Part shown: piece by piece, positions 63,841-64,000 of the stretch
How the letters are laid out: every line of letters starts with the position of its first letter
Numbering within the stretch: the stretch's first letter is position 1
NCBI GenBank assembly: GCA_028292405.1
Contig: JAQGMJ010000045.1
Location: 124,001 to 188,000, forward strand
Direction of reading: 5' to 3'
DNA from: Betaproteobacteria bacterium
Lineage (GTDB): Bacteria; Pseudomonadota; Gammaproteobacteria; Burkholderiales; JAEUOS01
Length of the DNA stretch: 64,000 nt
Program-made: the position numbers and the translations under genes
The notes under the pieces: generated by a model
The model's input: the letters and a program-made list of their open reading frames with translations, nothing else
Told to the model about the DNA's origin: nothing
Databases searched by the model: none

Positions 63841-64000
63841 ATGATCCGCGTCCTGATCGCCGACGACCACGCCATTGTGCGCAAGGGCATGGTGCAGATC
63901 GCCTCCGAAAGCCGCGAGATCGAGATCCGCGGCGAAGCGAAGGACTACGGCAGCCTGATGAAGCTGATGCGCGAGCAGGAGTGCGACGTGCTGCTGCTGG
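63841..64000 (+). CDS. NarL/FixJ-family response regulator, cut by window edge
   Basis: The first 53 residues are visible: MIRVLIADDHAIVRKGM with the acidic pair Asp8-Asp9, and CDVLLL just before the expected phospho-acceptor Asp. AAGGAAAA precedes the ATG. It is the direct partner of the upstream HisKA_3 kinase by position and type; the DNA-binding domain is outside the window. Confidence 0.85.
   Translation, partial: MIRVLIADDHAIVRKGMVQIASESREIEIRGEAKDYGSLMKLMREQECDVLLL

Overview
The window is about 64 kb of GC-rich chromosomal DNA with dense, mostly operonic genes and long spurious antisense reading frames. The gene content points to a betaproteobacterium, probably Burkholderiales or a neighbouring order: five Bug/TctC-type solute receptors without their membrane partners, many CoA-dependent catabolic genes, bacterial-type glgBCA genes beside GH57 enzymes, and CheB/CheR. 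No rRNA, tRNA, CRISPR array, insertion sequence or phage gene was seen, so the genus cannot be fixed from this window.

Positions 1-13.4 kb are a catabolic region. A LysR regulator (cut by the left edge) diverges from a glutathione S-transferase. A six-gene leftward operon follows (CitE-like lyase, Bug receptor, FMN 2-hydroxy-acid dehydrogenase, class III CoA-transferase, amidohydrolase, Bug receptor), resembling an uptake-oxidise-activate-cleave route for an unidentified hydroxy acid or lactone. After it come a coiled-coil hypothetical protein, two more Bug receptors, a TauD-like dioxygenase, and a two-subunit thiamine-diphosphate decarboxylase of the sulfopyruvate decarboxylase type.

Positions 13.6-19.6 kb hold a lysine/alanine-rich DNA-binding protein, an FMN reductase, a pirin, and a three-gene molybdenum hydroxylase operon preceded by a short coupled leader ORF.

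Positions 19.6-29.9 kb hold what looks like a complete N-methylglutamate pathway for methylamine: mgdABCD (sarcosine-oxidase-like N-methylglutamate dehydrogenase), gmaS, then mgsABC (N-methylglutamate synthase). An XRE/cupin regulator diverges from it across a promoter region with two inverted repeats. This is the most coherent metabolic system in the window.

Positions 29.9-48.3 kb form a glycogen and hexose-phosphate cluster: glk, glgB (divergent), glgC, two consecutive GH57 enzymes, an alpha-glucan phosphorylase, pgi, glgA, a hybrid histidine kinase, and a phosphofructokinase. Together these could build glycogen from glucose 6-phosphate, degrade it to glucose 1-phosphate, and feed glycolysis.

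Positions 48.7-57.5 kb are mixed: a DUF2277 protein, a second small lysine-rich DNA-binding-like protein, an MFS exporter, a fatty acid hydroxylase-family membrane protein, ArfB, an AurF-like diiron protein, a fifth Bug receptor, an esterase, an SMP-30 lactonase and an exonuclease. Several gene 3' ends here and at 19.6 kb carry short tandem duplications.

Positions 57.7-64 kb are signalling genes: a leftward operon cheR, cheB, STAS protein, REC-PP2C phosphatase, and a rightward REC-PAS-PAS sensor kinase followed by a NarL-type response regulator cut by the right edge.
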